Assembly (NCBI GenBank): GCA_963580285.1
Contig: OY757024.1
Coordinates: forward strand, 118,235,203 to 118,299,202
Reading direction: 5' to 3'
Length of the DNA: 64,000 nucleotides
From: Lucinisca nassula
Taxonomy: Eukaryota; Mollusca; Bivalvia; Lucinida; Lucinidae
In this document: positions 32,233 through 44,345 of the stretch, in pieces
Position numbering within the stretch: position 1 is the stretch's first letter
How the letters are laid out: each line of letters opens with the position of its first letter
The notes under the pieces: generated by a model
What the model saw: the letters and a program-made list of their open reading frames with translations, nothing else
The model's database searches: none
What the model was told of the DNA's origin: nothing
Program-made: the position numbers and the translations under genes

Positions 32233-32310
32233 GCTGCTGCTGCTACTACTATTATTACTACTACTACTTCTACTTCTTCTAGTACTATTTCTATTGCTAC
32301 AACTAGTAAT
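32131..32310. repeat. CTA array of unit B
   Basis: Includes a pure ACT run at about 32178-32232. Confidence 0.95.
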
Positions 32311-32324
32311 ACTACTACTTTTTG

Positions 32325-32517
32325 AGCCTGTCCAGGAACCGCGGTGCGAGGCGGACCGTCCATGCTAATAAACCCTATTGGTTTCATTGGGCGACAGGGC
32401 TTGAGAAGTCATTTCATTTCAATGTCGGGTAAAAGTCCCACAAAATTGGAAGCAACGTCTCCAAAATGACTTTTACAGTGTTGACGGGGACGTTAAACCT
32501 CAAATCAAACAAACAAA
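32325..32517 (+). mobile_element. SINE-G, 5' truncated, private to unit B
   Basis: The 14-bp duplication ACTACTACTTTTTG flanks it (32311-32324, 32518-32531). Unit A has the uninterrupted sequence ATTACTACTTTTTGTCATAG near 27390, so the insertion followed the A/B duplication. Confidence 0.9.
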
Positions 32518-32570
32518 ACTACTACTTTTTGTCATAGTAGTGGCAGTTGTAACAGTAGAAGTGGTATTAA

Positions 32571-32633
<63 letters not shown>

Positions 32634-34395
32634 AAGTAGTAGTAGTAATAGTAGTAGTAGTAGTAGTAACAAGAGTAATAATAATAGTAATAGCCACAGA
32701 AGTAGTAGTAGTAGTTATAGTAGCAGTAGCAGAAGAAGTAGTCGAAGTAATAGTAGTAGAAGTAGTAGCTGCAGTAGTAGTAGTAGATATAATCGTAGTA
32801 ACTGCAGCAGTATAAACAGTCGAACAATTTTTATTTTTATCATTATTATTTCTATTATTTTAGTAGTAGAAGTAGAAGAAGTAGTAGTAGTAGTATTTGT
32901 ATTAGTATAAGTAGCAGTAGCAGTAATAATAATCAACGTAGTAATGGTAGTGGTAGTTATAATTGTAGAAGTAGTGGTAATAGTAGTAGTAGTAGAAGCG
33001 GAAGTCATAGAAGAAGTAGAAATGCTAACAGTAAAATGCGTAGTAGTTATAGTAGAAATGCTAAGAGTAAAATGCGTAGTAGTTATAGTAGTAGTAGTAG
33101 TAGTAGAAGTAGTAGCAGTAATAGTAGTAGAAGTAGAAGTAGTAGTAGTTTATGTTGTAGTAGGTAGTAGTTGGAACAGTAGTTCTATTATTTCTGCCAT
33201 AATTAAGTCGACTACTGCTGCTTCTACTACAACATCAACAACAACAAAGTCCACTACCAGAACTACTACTACCACTACTTGTGCTACAAATGTAACCACT
33301 GCGGCTTCAACTTCTACTAAAAGCAATTGTAGAAGTGGTTGTTATAGTAGTAGTATGGTGCAATAAATAATAGAACAAGCAGTAGTAGAAGTCAAGTAAT
33401 GGTAGCAGTAGTAGAAGTATTAATAGTAGTACTAGAAATAGAGGAGCAGTAGTAAAAGTAGCAGTAGTAGAAGTAGAAGTTTCGGTGGTATATTGACATT
33501 GTAGGAGTAGCAGCAGCAGTGGCATTGAAAGTAATATTAGCAGTAACAGAATTATTAGTAGGAAAACAAGAACAAGCAGTAGTAGAAGTCCAGCAGTAGC
33601 AGCAGTAGTAGAAGTAGAAGTTTCAGTAGCACTACTGGTTAATGTTGAAGTAGTAGTATAAGTAAATATTGTATGAGAAGTAGCAGTAGTCGTTACAGCT
33701 TCAGCTCTGCGTGGAAGCACCATGCAACCCGATATATTTCTTCAAGCCCCGATGAGTAGTAGTACTAGTAGTTGTAGTAATAGCAGTAGCAGTAGCAGTA
33801 GAAATAATAGTTGTATTAGATGTTGTAGTTGTTGTCGTAGTAGTAGAACTACAACTTATATTATTACTGCTACTACTACCACTGCCACATATACTATTTT
33901 TATTACTACAACAGCTAGTACTATTTCTACTACTGCAAAAACAACTGCTACTAATACTACAACTTCTGGCACTACTACTACAGTAATAACTTCTACTACA
34001 GCAACAACAACTACTACAACCACTTGAACTTTTTCTTCTACTACTACTCCTACTACTACAACTACTACTACTATTTCTACTAATACTGCTACTACTGCTA
34101 CTGCTTCTATTACTACTACTATTACTATTACCACTACTTCATCTAGAAGACCTACTTCTGCTACTGCTGCTACCACATCTATTTCACAACTACTGCTACT
34201 TCTACTACTACTAGTGCTACTACTGCTACTTCTATTACTACTAATACATTATCAACAATAACAACTACTACTTCCTCTACTATTACAGCCTCTAGTTCTA
34301 CTACTACTGCTACTACTACTGCTTTTACATCTACTGCTACTACCATGGCTACAATCTCTAATTACACTTCAACAACTAATAATAATAATAACTAG
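32518..34395. repeat. Trinucleotide array of unit B
   Basis: TAG-rich to about 33840 (long GTA run at 32570-32650; SINE-G head fragment at about 33697-33755), then CTA-rich. The mariner empty site is at about 34070. Confidence 0.9.
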
Positions 34396-34524
34396 AGCTG
34401 TCAGTGAAACTGACTAGGGCCCCGGCAGCGCCATCAGAAATTTGTGGACGGACAGACGGACGGACAGACAGACAAACAGAGTGATTACTATAGGGCACCC
34501 ACACTTTCAGTGCGGGGCCCTAAT
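34396..34524. mobile_element. Short repeat private to unit B
   Basis: AGAGCTGTCAGTGAAACTG, then GACGGACAGACGGACGGAC, ending TGCGGGGCCCTAA. GGGCCCCG/CGGGGCCC stretches near its two sides are inverted. Unit A has plain AATAATAATAATTATAATAA at this place. Its class is unknown. Confidence 0.55.
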
Positions 34525-35689
34525 GATATTAATAATAGAGATATTGATACGGCTACTAATACAATACAACAACACTACTCCTTCTACATCATCTTCTTCT
34601 ACTCCTACAACTTAAACATTTGAAGCACCACTTCTGCTACTGCTACTTCTAAAACTAGTTCAACTACAAACAGTAGTATTAAAATACTACTACTGCTACA
34701 ACCATTTGTAGAAGTAGTAATGATTGTAGCAGTAGTAGTAATGATTGTAGCCGTAGTAGTAAAATACCTGTATTTTAATACTAGTTCTGCAATCATTTCC
34801 ACTTCTACTACTGCTTCTACTATTACTAGTGCTACTAATGCTACTACTATTACTACGACTCATAAAACAACAATAACAACAACTACTACTTCTACTACCA
34901 CTTCTAGTACTACTACTACTACTACTTCTACATCTTCTGCTACTACTACGACTACTTCTTCTTCTACTTCTGTTACTTCTACTACTACTAATAATGATAA
35001 TAACAATAAAAATAAAAAAATATGCCTATACTACTAATACAACTACACTACTACTTCTGCAACAGCTTCTTCTACTCCTGCCTCTTCTACATCTTAAGGC
35101 ACCACTTTTACTACTACTAGTTCTAATACTGCTGCTACTACCTGTATTTTACTACTACTGCTATTAAACTACTTCTACTACTACTGTTTCTCTTTTAAGC
35201 AATACTGCTACTTCTTCTACTACTACTATTGCTTTTGTCATTACGCCGCGCTGTAAAACAAGAAATCATCTCAATCTAATATTGGTTTCACAGGTAGTTT
35301 AGGTCGTAGTACCGAAGTGTTAATCCAAAATCATTAATCCATAGACAAAGTATAATCACTCTAATTGCTTGCATTACTACTACTTCTGTCACTGCTACTA
35401 CTACTTTCAATACTACTACTGCTACTACTCCTACAATATTTACTTATACTACTACTTCTACTATAACCAGTACAACTACTGATTCTTCTACTTCTACTAC
35501 TGCTACTACTACTACTACAGCTACTGTTACTGGACTTCTACTACTGCTTGTTTATTATTTATTTACCATACTATTACTATTACAATTTTAAGAGTAGTTG
35601 TAACAGTAGTAGCATTAGTAGCTCTAGTAATAGTAGTAGCAGCAGTAATGATTGCAGTACTAGTAGTAAAAGGCAAGTATTATACAAGT
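34525..35689. repeat. CTA-dominated array, end of unit B
   Basis: Colinear with 30590-31520 of unit A, with a TAG switch at about 35590-35670. Confidence 0.9.
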
Positions 35690-35988
35690 GTTTGCTTCCA
35701 AAGGATAACCCTTTTATAGAACGTTTTAGCTTCACTACAGCTGGTGTGTGGGGATGTGTGGCGGCGGTAAAACGTCTCCCTGCCCTACATCATAGTGTAG
35801 ATTATATTCTCTTGTCCTTTGGGATCATTGATTTCATTGTGGAATTTTGAAAATATCTGAGGGTCACTGATGAGGCGTAATTGGCCGAAACAAGCTAGTC
35901 TGTCCCAGAAAATATGAACACTCCATATATTTCAGTTCTGTGGTGTATTCCTTGCTTCCAAAGGATAACCCTTTTATAGAACGTTTTA
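35690..35988 (+). mobile_element. Retrozyme-like insertion, 1.1 units of a 260-bp monomer
   Basis: An exact 36-bp direct repeat (35693-35728 and 35953-35988, starting TGCTTCCAAAGG) ends the insertion on both sides, giving a 260-bp repeating unit and one hammerhead ribozyme. Its first part (CACTACAGCTGGTG .. AACGTCTCCC .. CATAGTGTAG) is shared, in opposite orientation, with the retrozyme at 61363-61872. Unit A carries the uninterrupted target near 31521-31535 (CAAGTATTTTACTACAACTG). Confidence 0.75.
35861..35906 (+). ncRNA. Hammerhead ribozyme, type I, slightly degenerate
   Basis: Stem I 5' strand GGGTCA, core CTGATGA (35867-35873), stem II GGC..GCC (35874-35886), core GAAA (35887-35890), short stem III AC..GT, cleavage-site base C at 35900, stem I 3' strand TGTCCC. 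One mismatch in stem I (T-T) and one lost pair in stem III suggest reduced activity. Confidence 0.75.
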
Positions 35989-36879
35989 CTACAACTGCTA
36001 CAACCATTACTACTCCAGGCACAATCATTACTACTTCTTTCTACTAATGATTGTAGCAGTAGTAGTATTTTACTACTACTACTACTTCTACTACTTCTAC
36101 TTCTTCTACTGCTACCATTTCTGGACTTCTACTACTGCTTGTTCTATTATTTATTGTACCATACTTCTATAATTACAATTACTGCAGCTACTATAACAGC
36201 TACTTCTACAATTGCTTTTAGTAGAAGTTGTAGGCGTAGTGGCTACATTGGTAGCACACGTAGTGGTAGTAGTAGTTCTAGTAGAAGTAGTACTATTACC
36301 ACTACTTCTACAATTATAACTATTATTATTATTTTTATAATTGTGCTAGTAGAAGTAGTAGTAGAAGTAGTAGTTGTTGTTATAGTATAAGTAGTAGTAG
36401 TAGGAGTAGTTGTAATAATAATAATCGTAGTAGTAGTTATAATTGTAGAGGTAGTGGAAATTGTATTAGTAAAGTAGAAGCGGAAGTCATAGAAGAAGTA
36501 GAAGTGGTAACAGTAGTAGGCGTAGCAGCAGCATAAGTAGTAGTAGTAGTAATGGTTGTAGACGTAGTATTAGTTGTTGCTGTAGTAGTAGTAGTTGTAG
36601 TAGTAGGAACAATAGTGCTATTATTTCTGCCATAATTAAGTACACTACTGCTGCTACGACTACAACATCAACAACAACAAAATCTACTACTAGAACTACT
36701 ACTAGCACTACTTGTGCTATCAATGTAGCCTCTACGGTTTCAACTTCTACTAAAGGCAATTGTAGAAGTTGTTGTTATAGTAACGGAAGTAATTGTAATA
36801 GTAGTAGTATGGTACAATAAATAATAGAACAAGCAGTAGTAGAAGTCCCGTAATGGTAGTAATAGTAGTAGTAGTAGTA

Positions 36880-36920
<41 letters not shown>

Positions 36921-36924
36921 TGTT

Positions 36925-36994
<70 letters not shown>

Positions 36995-37932
36995 ATGCAG
37001 TAGAAGTTGTAGTAGTAGTAGTAGTAGCAGTAGTAGTTATAGTAGTAGTATTAAAAGTAGTAGCAGTAGTAGAAGTAGAAGTTTCGGTAGTAGTACTGGT
37101 TATAGTAGAGGTAGTAGTATAAGTAAATATTGTAGAAGTAGTAGCAGGAGAGGTATTGAAAGTAGTATTAGCAGTAACAGAAGTATTAGTTGGAAAACAA
37201 AAATTAAAAGAACAAACAGTAGTAGAAGTCCAGTAGTTGAAGAAGTCGTAGTCGTAGTAGTAGCAGCAGTAGAATTTTCAGTAGTGGTACAGATTATAGT
37301 AAAAGTAGTAGTATACGCAAATATTGTAGGAGTAGTTGCAGTAGTCGTTTCAGTTTCAGCTCTGCATGGAAGCACCATGCAACCCCATATATTTCTCCAA
37401 ACCCCGATGAGTAGTAGTAGAAGTAGAAAAAATAGATGAAGTAGCAGCAGTAGTAGAAGTAGTTCTAGTTGTAGAAATAGTGGTGATAGTAAAAGTAGTA
37501 GTAATAGAAGCAGAAGCAGTAGTAGCAGAAATAGTACTAGAAGTTGTAGTAGTAGGAGAAGTAGTAGAAGTAGAAGTTCAAGTGGTTGCTGTAGTAGAAG
37601 TAGTTACTGTAGTAGTAGTACTAGAAGTTGTAGTATTTGTAGCAGTTGTTGTTATAGTAGTAGAAATAGTAGTGGTTGTTGAAGAAGTAGTATATGTGGC
37701 AGTGGTAGTAGTAGCAGTAATAATATAAGTGGTAGTTCTACTACTAATACAACAACTTCAACATCTAATACAACTATTATTTCTACTGCTCTTTCAATAC
37801 CACTGCTGCTGCTACTCCTACAATATCAGTAATACCACCGAAACTTCTTCTACTTCTGCTACTTCTACTATTGCTCATCTACTTCTAGTAATATTACTAC
37901 TTCTACTACTGCTACCATTACTGGACTTTTAC
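35989..37932. repeat. Trinucleotide array around the palindrome centre
   Basis: CTA-rich to about 36200, then mainly TAG-rich, returning to CTA-rich from about 37735. The central symmetry is shown by CCACTACTTCTACAATTATA (36300 area) facing TATAATTGTAGAGGTAGTGG (36430 area). A pure TAG run lies at 36880-37010 and a SINE-G head fragment at about 37345-37408. Confidence 0.85.
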
Positions 37933-37933
37933 T

Positions 37934-38247
37934 GCCGGCCTCAGTGGCTCAGTCGGATGCGCGTCTGACTGGTAATCAGGAGGACGCGGGTTCCACTCCC
38001 GCCGAGGTCGGCAACATTCTTTCGTGGAGATTGATCATGAAATCTTTTCTACGGTCATTCTCTCCCTTCCGCTGATTCAAGAAGGGCAGTTGTCAGTTTC
38101 TGGCGAAAGAATGTGCACTGTACTGGTTAACCTCTTATGTATAAGCCTGCCCAGGAAAGTGTTGATAGGTAAACTGACCGGCTCAAAAATGACCTAAATA
38201 GTGTTGACTGGGCCGTTAAACTCCAATACAAACAAACAAACAAACAA
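37934..38247 (+). mobile_element. SINE-T, full length, 14-bp target duplication
   Basis: ACTGGACTTTTACT at 37920-37933 and 38248-38261. The tRNA-like head has loop CTGGTAA and B box GGTTCCACTCC; the tail GGGCCGTTAAACTCCAATAC is followed by five AAAC units. The mirrored left-arm arrays lack it. Confidence 0.9.
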
Positions 38248-38261
38248 ACTGGACTTTTACT

Positions 38262-39002
38262 ACTGCTTGTTCTATTATTTATAGTACCATACTACTACTA
38301 TTACTATTACTGCAGCTACTATAACAACTACTTCTACAATTGCTTTTTATAGAAGTTGAAGCCGCAGTGGTTACATTAGTAGCACAAGTAGTGGTAGTAG
38401 TAGTTCTGGTAGTAGGTTTTGTTGTTGTTGATGTTGAAGTAGTAGCAGCAGTAGTGGACTTAATTATGGCAGAAATAATAGTACTACTGTTCCTACTACT
38501 ACCTACTACAACAGCAACTACTACTTCTTCTACTTCTACTACTATTACTACTACTACTACTACTACTAGTACTACTACTACCACTACTACTACTACTAAT
38601 ACTGCTACTACTTCTACTAATACTACTACGCCTTTTACTGTTAGCACTTCTACTTCTTCTATGACTTCCGCTTCTAATACTACTATTACCACTATTTCTA
38701 CAATTATAACTACCACTACTACGATGATTATTATTACTACTATTGCTACTATACTAATACAACAACTACTACTATTACTACTTCTTCTACAATAATAGAA
38801 ATAATAATGATAAAAATAAAAATTGTTCGACTGTTTATACTGCTGCAGCTACTACAATTATATCTACTACTACTACTGCAGCTACTACTTCTACTATTAT
38901 TACTACTACTACTTCTGCTACTACTTCTTCTATAACTACTATTACTACTTCTACTACTATTACTATTACTTTTACTACTACTACTACGACGACTACTAGA
39001 TG
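38262..39002. repeat. CTA array, right arm
   Basis: Inverted counterpart of 27600-28140, sharing TCGACTGTTTATACTGCTGC with the complement of 27620. Confidence 0.9.
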
Positions 39003-39225
39003 TACCTGTTGATAATATAATTTTATTCTTAAAAGAAAATAGACTTTTTCATAAGATTTAACTGTTTAAGATTTTTATACATATCAGACTAACTTTTTCA
39101 CTTTTAATATCCTCATAATTCTTTATGCCGTTTAACCATTTACCGCTTGACGCTTATGATCCACAAAGACGGTTGGCGCGTCGTTAAACACAAAATCATC
39201 ATCATCATCATCACTGTTACAACTG
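39003..39225. other. Right-arm-specific AT-rich insertion
   Basis: Not present in units A or B. It ends with CGCGTCGTTAAACACAAA and a run of ATC, reminiscent of a SINE tail. No full element is recognised. Confidence 0.4.
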
Positions 39226-39472
39226 CAAATACTATTACAAAAAGTAGTAGTATAACTAGTAGTAGAAGTAGTAGTAGTAATAGTAGTAGTAGTAGTAGTA
39301 GTAGCTGCTTTTGTAGAATGTGTAGTTGTTGTTACAGCTACAACTTCTATAAGTTTCACTTATGCTTATGCTACTGCACCTGCAATTGCAATTTAAACTA
39401 CTATTACTTTTGCAACTACTACTATTACTATGACTACTACTACTACTTATAATAATAATAATGGCAATTGTC
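39226..39472. repeat. TAG/CTA array, right arm
   Basis: Mirror of 26875-27100 (CACCTGCAATTGCAATTT landmark). Confidence 0.9.
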
Positions 39473-39690
39473 AGCCTCGATAGCGCAGTGGTTAACGCGT
39501 TCAACTCATGATCGAGAGGTTGTGCGTTCGAATTCGGCACCCGGTATCGAGGTGTCCCCTTGTGCAAAACACGTAATGACACTGTGGTGCAATAGTCACT
39601 GCCTCTCTCTCGCGCGTGTGAAAACATCCGGAATGAATGTTCGAGAGCGATTAAATAAGCTTGCAGTTTCCATCGCAATCGAACTTAATC
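39473..39690 (+). mobile_element. SINE with tRNA-Met(CAT)-like head, right arm
   Basis: Head GCCTCGATAGCGCAGTGG, loop CTCATGA, B box CGTTCGAATTC. Mirror of 26608-26858 and the best preserved of the three copies. Confidence 0.8.
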
Positions 39691-40336
39691 GAATTAGTAT
39701 AAATCAATAATGGTAATGATAATACGACTTCTACCAATAAGACAACAACACTACTACTGCTACAATAGCCGCTTCTACTCCAAACACTTCTACATTTCAA
39801 AAACACTACTACTACTATGATTGCTACTAATATTGTCATAATCGCTACAACTATGGCTTCTACTGCTACTACTTCTACAACTAGTATTACTACTGCTACT
39901 CCTACTTCCACTACCACTTCTAATGCTGATACTACTACCACTTCTTCTTCTACTACTACTGCTTATTCTAATACTTATAATACTTCTACTATAACAACAG
40001 CAACAACAACTACTATTACTACTACTTCTACAACAACAACTACTACTACTGCTACTACTTCTTCTACTACTACAACTACTACTGCTACTTCTTATTCTAA
40101 TACTACTACTTCTACTACTACGAAAACTACTATCACTACTACTTCTTCTGCTACTACTGTTACTATAACTCCAACTACTACTTCTACTACTATTACTACT
40201 ATTAATATTTTTACTACTGCTACACTAATACTACTTATACTACTCTTCTACTACTACTACTACAGTTACAACTGCTACTACTATGATCAAAGTAGTAGTA
40301 GTAGAAGTTGTAGAAATAGAAGTAGTAGTAGTTGTG

Positions 40337-40388
<52 letters not shown>

Positions 40389-41032
40389 AAGCTGCTATTG
40401 TAGAGTTTGTAGTTGTTGTGACAGAAGTTTCACTAATGCCTATGCTACTGCACCTGCAATTGTAATTAAAACTACTATTTCTTTTGCAACTACTACTTCA
40501 ACCTCTACTACTAATAACAACAATCATAAAAGTTATAATTATACGGATTCTACCAATAATACAACAACACTACTACTGCTACAATGGCTTCTTCTATACC
40601 AAACACTTCTACATCTTTAAACACTACTACAACTATAACTACTACTAATATTGTCATAATCGCTACAACTATGGCTTCTACAGCTACTACTTCTACTACT
40701 ACTGCAACTTCTGCTATTACCACTACCACTACTACTGCTGTTACTATCACTACTACTTCTACTACTACTGCCTCTTCTGATGCTGCCACTTCTATTACTT
40801 CTGCAACAAAAACAACAACAACAACAACTACTTCTACTACCATCAGTACTACTTCTACAACAACAACTTCTTCTACTTCTTCTACTACTACGACAACTAC
40901 TACTACTACTACTACTACTTCCAATCCTACTGCTGCTACTCCTACTACTGCGACTACTACTACTTCTTCTATTTTTACTACCACTGCTACTACTACTACT
41001 TCTATTTTTGCTTCTGTTGCTACTATCGGGCC
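39691..41032. repeat. CTA-dominated array, right arm
   Basis: Mirror of 25358-26600. A TAG block (about 40285-40395) corresponds to the CTA block at 26010-26090. Confidence 0.9.
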
Positions 41033-41716
41033 CCCGAACCGCGGGGCTTGAAGAAATAGATGGGCTGCACGATGTTTCCACGCAGAGCAGTAGTCGTTTC
41101 AGTTTCAGCTCTGCGTGGAAGCCGTTAAACTCCAATATATATAAAAAAAACAGACATCGGGGCTTGGAGAAATAGATTTGGCCGCATGGTGCTTCCACGC
41201 AGAGCTGAAACCGACGAACGAGTACTGATAAACCGCTTAGAAGGACTAAGCCTTCCCATGCAAAGTAATGTGAGTCAGACCGTTCGTTGCATATAATTGG
41301 ACGACAGGGCTTGAGATGTCATGTCATCTGAGTGTCGGGTAAAGTCCTACAAAACTGTAAGCACGGCCCCGCCCATCGGGACTTGAAGAAATAGATTGGG
41401 CTGCATGATGCTTCCACGCAGAGCTGAAACGACCGCACATGAGTACTGGTAAACTGCTTAGAGGTTCTAAGCCTGCCCAAGAAAAGTGGTGCGAGTCGGA
41501 CAGTCCATGCTGATTTCTTTTGGCGGCGGGGCGTGAGATGTCATTTCATCTCAATGTTGGGTAAAAGTCCCACAAAACTGGAAGCAACGTCTCCAAAATG
41601 ACCTACACAGTGTTGACGGGGACGTTAAATCTAAATCAAACAAACAAACAAAACTGGAAGCAACATCTCCAAAATGACCTAATAGTGTTGACGGGAACGT
41701 TAAATCTCAATTCACC
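41033..41716 (+). mobile_element. Series of SINE-G copies, right arm
   Basis: A head fragment (41033-41086), remnants including a SINE-T tail (about 41117-41135), a near-complete copy lacking the tail (41152-41364), a full copy (41365-41643) and a tail fragment (41650-41716). It is the reverse of 22676-23250. Confidence 0.8.
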
Positions 41717-42233
41717 CAAAGAAACTACTACTATTACTACTTATGCTACTACTACTTCTGCTGCTGCTGCATATGCTACTACACCTACTACGATTATAAC
41801 TGCTACTACTACTGCAACTACTACTACTACTATACCTACTACTTCTACTACTATTGCTACTTCTTCTACTGCTACAACTACTACTACAACTAGTTATACT
41901 TGTACTTCTATGCTACTACTACTACTAATAATAATAATACTAATAATAACGAGAATGATAAGACTGCTTATGCTACTGCGCCTTTTACAATTATATCTCC
42001 TATTACTACTGCAAATGCTACTTCTACTACTATTACTACTACTACTTCAGCTGTTACTGCTTCTGCTTCTACTACTACTACTGCTACTACTACTACTACT
42101 ACTACTACTGCTGCTGCTGCTTCTTCTGTAATAACAATTACTACTACTACAACTACTTTTACTAGTGACTGTAGTAGACATAGATGAAGTAGTGGTTACA
42201 GAGGTAGCGTGAATAGTGGCGGTAGTAGTTTTG
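41717..42233. repeat. CTA array, right arm
   Basis: Mirror of 22370-22675, interrupted exactly at TAGTAGTTTTG by the next feature. Confidence 0.9.
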
Positions 42234-42750
42234 TTAGAAGGTGATGACCTTTCAGGTCTCACCTTCTTATGGCAACACTCCAAAGAATTCCCTTGATACC
42301 GCATCACTCCTCTGCTTCAAGAAAAATAGGTCGTCATAAATCAGTGAAGAGACGCGCCTTTATCATTTGATATGTGAAAATAATATGCAGATTGAAACAA
42401 AAACTGTGGATGCAAAATACACAAACAATGAACTTCAGAGTTAAATGTCATAAAATGGATCTAGATTTGAAATTGGTCTCGTTTCGCAGCTGACCTGGCC
42501 TAGTTATTAAGAGCGAGTTCGGTTGACTTTCTAGAGTTAACTATAGTTACACCAAAACACGCGGGTTATGGCTCGTACCGCACTATTAGAGTTAACTTGG
42601 GTTCAGTCAAGCTTGCTTTGGGAGTTGGGAGTTCTGTCTAGCAAGAACAAAAACACGACGGCAGGGGGGGGGGGGATAATCGTAGGTTAATTAAGAAATG
42701 AATATAAACTAATTAGAAGGTGATGACCTTTCAGGTCTCACCTTCTTATG

Positions 42751-43825
42751 TCAATCGACACTGGCGCCCCTCGATGACGATTCAGTTGACCAACTCAAGA
42801 AAACTCAAGAAAAGTAGGGGAGACAGTACCCCCCCACCCACCCCCACCCCCCCCCGCGCCCCACTTCACGATCCCCCAATTAGAAGCGACAGGAAGCATC
42901 AAATGACACCAGTAACGATTCAGATTCAGATTCAGAACTCTACTGACGTCAAGAAAATGTCATCGTTTGCCCTCGAGTAAATCGAAAGTATAAACATGTT
43001 TTCAAGTTGGGCGTGATTTTTCCAACACGTGGCCAAAATTTCAAATACTGGTAGTTGGAAATAATCGATTTTCGGATTGCATTTAGCTTACAATTTTCCA
43101 CCTTCCACCGTATTCGTTGTTACCAGGCAAGGCTTCCAACTCTCATACCAAGCTAACTCTAGCAGTCGCAATAGACCTTTCTTAATATTATAGCTCATTA
43201 ATATCAATATATATCCAGAACGAGGCTAAGCTGGCAAACATACTTACAAGCTGGCTGAAATAACTAACAACAAAATGTTAGCATCATGTAATGAAAGAGG
43301 TCAGGCTAGAATATTAATTCCTAACATTACTTTATTCTTAAAATCCAAAAAGTCATCTTCAGGAGAAAGTCATATTAGTTAAGGGGACAAGTGTTTCAGC
43401 TTAGGTTACAGAGGCTGGTTCTCTTACTTTTTCTCTGCTAAGTTCCTACTTTTGCTTAAGTGTTTTGACACAAGGCCCATGTTTTGACACAAGGCCCATT
43501 TTGTTTGGCTCTTTTGACTTATCAAACAAATTCATGGAAAAATAATCATGTTAAGATAAGAAATGTAAACAACTACATATCACATTTCCTATGGATAGTG
43601 TACCGCATTTCTTCTGATTAAGGCACCTATCTATTTAAGTGGCAACTTGCTTCATTAATGTAGAGTGTTCTCACTAACATCACATCGTATACGGCTGACC
43701 AGGTTTTAATATTATATGAGCCCGTGCATCACAAAACAAAACTTGCAACTGGTGAAGACTCATTTCAGACTGCGCATCTACACAGCCTGGTCAGGAGCTT
43801 CAATGATGACAGGATGGCCAATTGT
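42751..43825. other. Interior of the 7.2-kb insertion, unrecognised
   Basis: Contains a C-rich tract (about 42830-42860), a short tandem (GTGTTTTGACACAAGGCCCAT, twice near 43460-43495) and the inverted similarity mentioned for the parent feature. No coding evidence. Confidence 0.35.
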
Positions 43826-44345
43826 CCATTTTGTGGGAAAGTAACTGTCCTGTTGGCTTTCCCCTAACGATGTTTCTAGAAGGGTTTATTTACTTAATTA
43901 ATAGAAGAAATAGGTGGGCTGCATGACGCTTCCATGCAAAATTAAAACCGACCGCACACGAGTACTGATAAACCGCTTAGAGGATCTAAGCCTGCCCAGG
44001 CAAAGCGGTGTGAGTCGGACCGTCCATGCTTATAAACCCTATTTGTTTCATTGGGCGACAGGGCTTGAGATTTCAATTCATCTCAATGTCGGGTAAAAGT
44101 CCCACAAAATTGGAAGCAACATCTCCAAAATGACCTACACAGTGTTGACGGGGACGTTAAACCACAACTCAAGCAAACCAATCAAACAATTATTTACTAA
44201 TTCACGTTCATATTTCTTTCCCTTTGGTGTCTCTGATGAGAGGTGTGGGTTAATTGTATTGATTCCTGATCATTGCCTTCAATTATATCTTCTGTAGCCT
44301 GTAGACTATGTGAAAAGAAGTAAACAACAATTCCTGCCCAAGTGG
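43826..44345. mobile_element. Dispersed repeat interrupted by a SINE-G
   Basis: The left part (CCATTTTGTGGGAAAGTAAC) and right part (TTCTTTCCCTTTGGTGTC, GTTAATTGTATTGATTCCTG) are complementary to the 31811-32130 insertion. Confidence 0.55.
43903..44188 (+). mobile_element. SINE-G, 5' end slightly truncated
   Basis: Starts at GGTGGGCTGCATGACGC and ends in the GTTAAACCACAACTC tail. Flanked by TTATTTACTTAATT-like repeats, a probable target duplication. Confidence 0.85.

Noticed and set aside
39473..39553. tRNA-Met gene
   Set aside because: Part of a dispersed SINE with equivalent copies at 26608 and 31545; acceptor pairing is imperfect.
22333..42131. Many long poly-Ser, poly-Thr, poly-Val, poly-Leu and Tyr-rich open frames
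   Set aside because: All are translations of TAG/CTA trinucleotide arrays, open in several frames on both strands.
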